Source of the DNA: an uncultured Acetatifactor sp.
GTDB taxonomy: Bacteria; Bacillota; Clostridia; Lachnospirales; Lachnospiraceae
Length of the DNA: 51,271 nucleotides
Reading direction: 5' to 3'
Assembly: GCA_934394665.1 (NCBI GenBank)
Contig: CAKRRS010000012.1
Location: 1-51,271 of the forward strand
Position 1 is the first letter of the stretch; the number at the start of each line of letters is the position of its first letter. Shown piece by piece: positions 51,182 to 51,271 of the stretch. Both the position numbers and the translations under genes were made by a program. A model generated the notes under the pieces. That model saw only the letters and a program-made list of their open reading frames with translations. It searched no databases and was not told the origin of the DNA.

Positions 51182-51210
51182 TTGCGTCGTGTAGACTCTT
51201 ATGGTACAAT
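51182..51210 (+). promoter_or_regulatory. Promoter for the gene beyond the right edge
   Basis: TTGCGT, a 17-bp spacer ending in TGG, and TACAAT. By synteny the next gene could be rpmE (ribosomal protein L31), but no coding sequence is within the window. Confidence 0.6.
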
Positions 51211-51271
51211 AATACCGCTGTTTGTGGTTCCATAAGCAGTGAGGATGAGAACAAGAACTTATACACGACAT

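Noticed and set aside
1..51271. CRISPR arrays, tRNA or rRNA genes, phage or insertion sequences
   Set aside because: No regularly spaced repeats, cloverleaf segments, rRNA signatures, transposases or integrases were recognised.

Overview
The window is a stretch of chromosome from a Gram-positive gut-type Clostridia, most likely a member of the Lachnospiraceae. Evidence for this: strong AGGAGG-type ribosome binding sites, TTGACA/TATAAT and extended -10 promoters, lipoprotein and VPKTGE wall-anchor signals, clostridial DUF families (DUF4364, DUF4250, DUF4428), a plant-polysaccharide glycosidase set, CsoR/CopA copper control and an oxygen-independent central metabolism gene (NAD-type malic enzyme). 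About 41 protein genes are supported. No rRNA, tRNA, CRISPR array, prophage or insertion sequence was seen.

Layout. 0.1-9.6 kb: PHP phosphoesterase, metallophosphoesterase and an ABC-F ATPase (YbiT/YkpA type) on the minus strand; glycerate kinase, an MFS carrier and a membrane glycerophosphodiesterase on the plus strand; the manganese exporter MntP behind a complete yybP-ykoY riboswitch with its terminator; an AAC(3)-fold acetyltransferase; a cold-shock protein whose leader carries a terminator-like hairpin. 9.9-11.5 kb: a DUF368 (PopT-type) lipid carrier and a membrane-tethered EIIA-Glc-like protein that has lost both active-site histidines. 11.5-27 kb: two AraC regulators, two GH43 enzymes, a GH3 beta-xylosidase-like enzyme and an orphan sugar-binding lipoprotein, which look like a xylan/arabinoxylan use locus. 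It is interrupted by a MATE pump, the O-acetylhomoserine sulfhydrylase MetY followed at once by a 12-TM LuxR-type protein, and a VPKTGE wall-anchored protein.

27-34 kb: a csoR-copA copper operon with two operator palindromes and a CopZ-like domain fused to the CopA C-terminus, preceded by a good internal start; a 300-bp gene-free stretch built from four copies of a TGGGTCTATA motif in direct and inverted orientation; then clpB. 34-38.6 kb: DUF4250 overlapping a short RACo-like ASKHA protein, a chemoreceptor and a polysaccharide deacetylase. 38.6-43.6 kb: a decayed MerR fragment, an orphan LytTR response regulator, and a four-gene envelope cluster (lipoprotein, LemA, DUF4428/SHOCT, mosaic VPKTGE surface protein). 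43.7-51.2 kb: a REC-GGDEF-REC-like diguanylate cyclase, rarA, DUF4364, a malic enzyme/radical-SAM pair, and rho, with a good promoter for the next gene at the right edge.

Most promising for new biology are the histidine-less EIIA, the LuxR membrane protein linked to metY, the possible internal CopZ start in copA, the cold-shock leader attenuator, the nested TGGGTCTATA repeats, a two-hairpin repeat seen twice with compensatory changes, and the LemA/DUF4428/VPKTGE cluster next to the LytTR regulator. No single large new system is obvious. All functional statements come from reading motifs by eye, with no database search.
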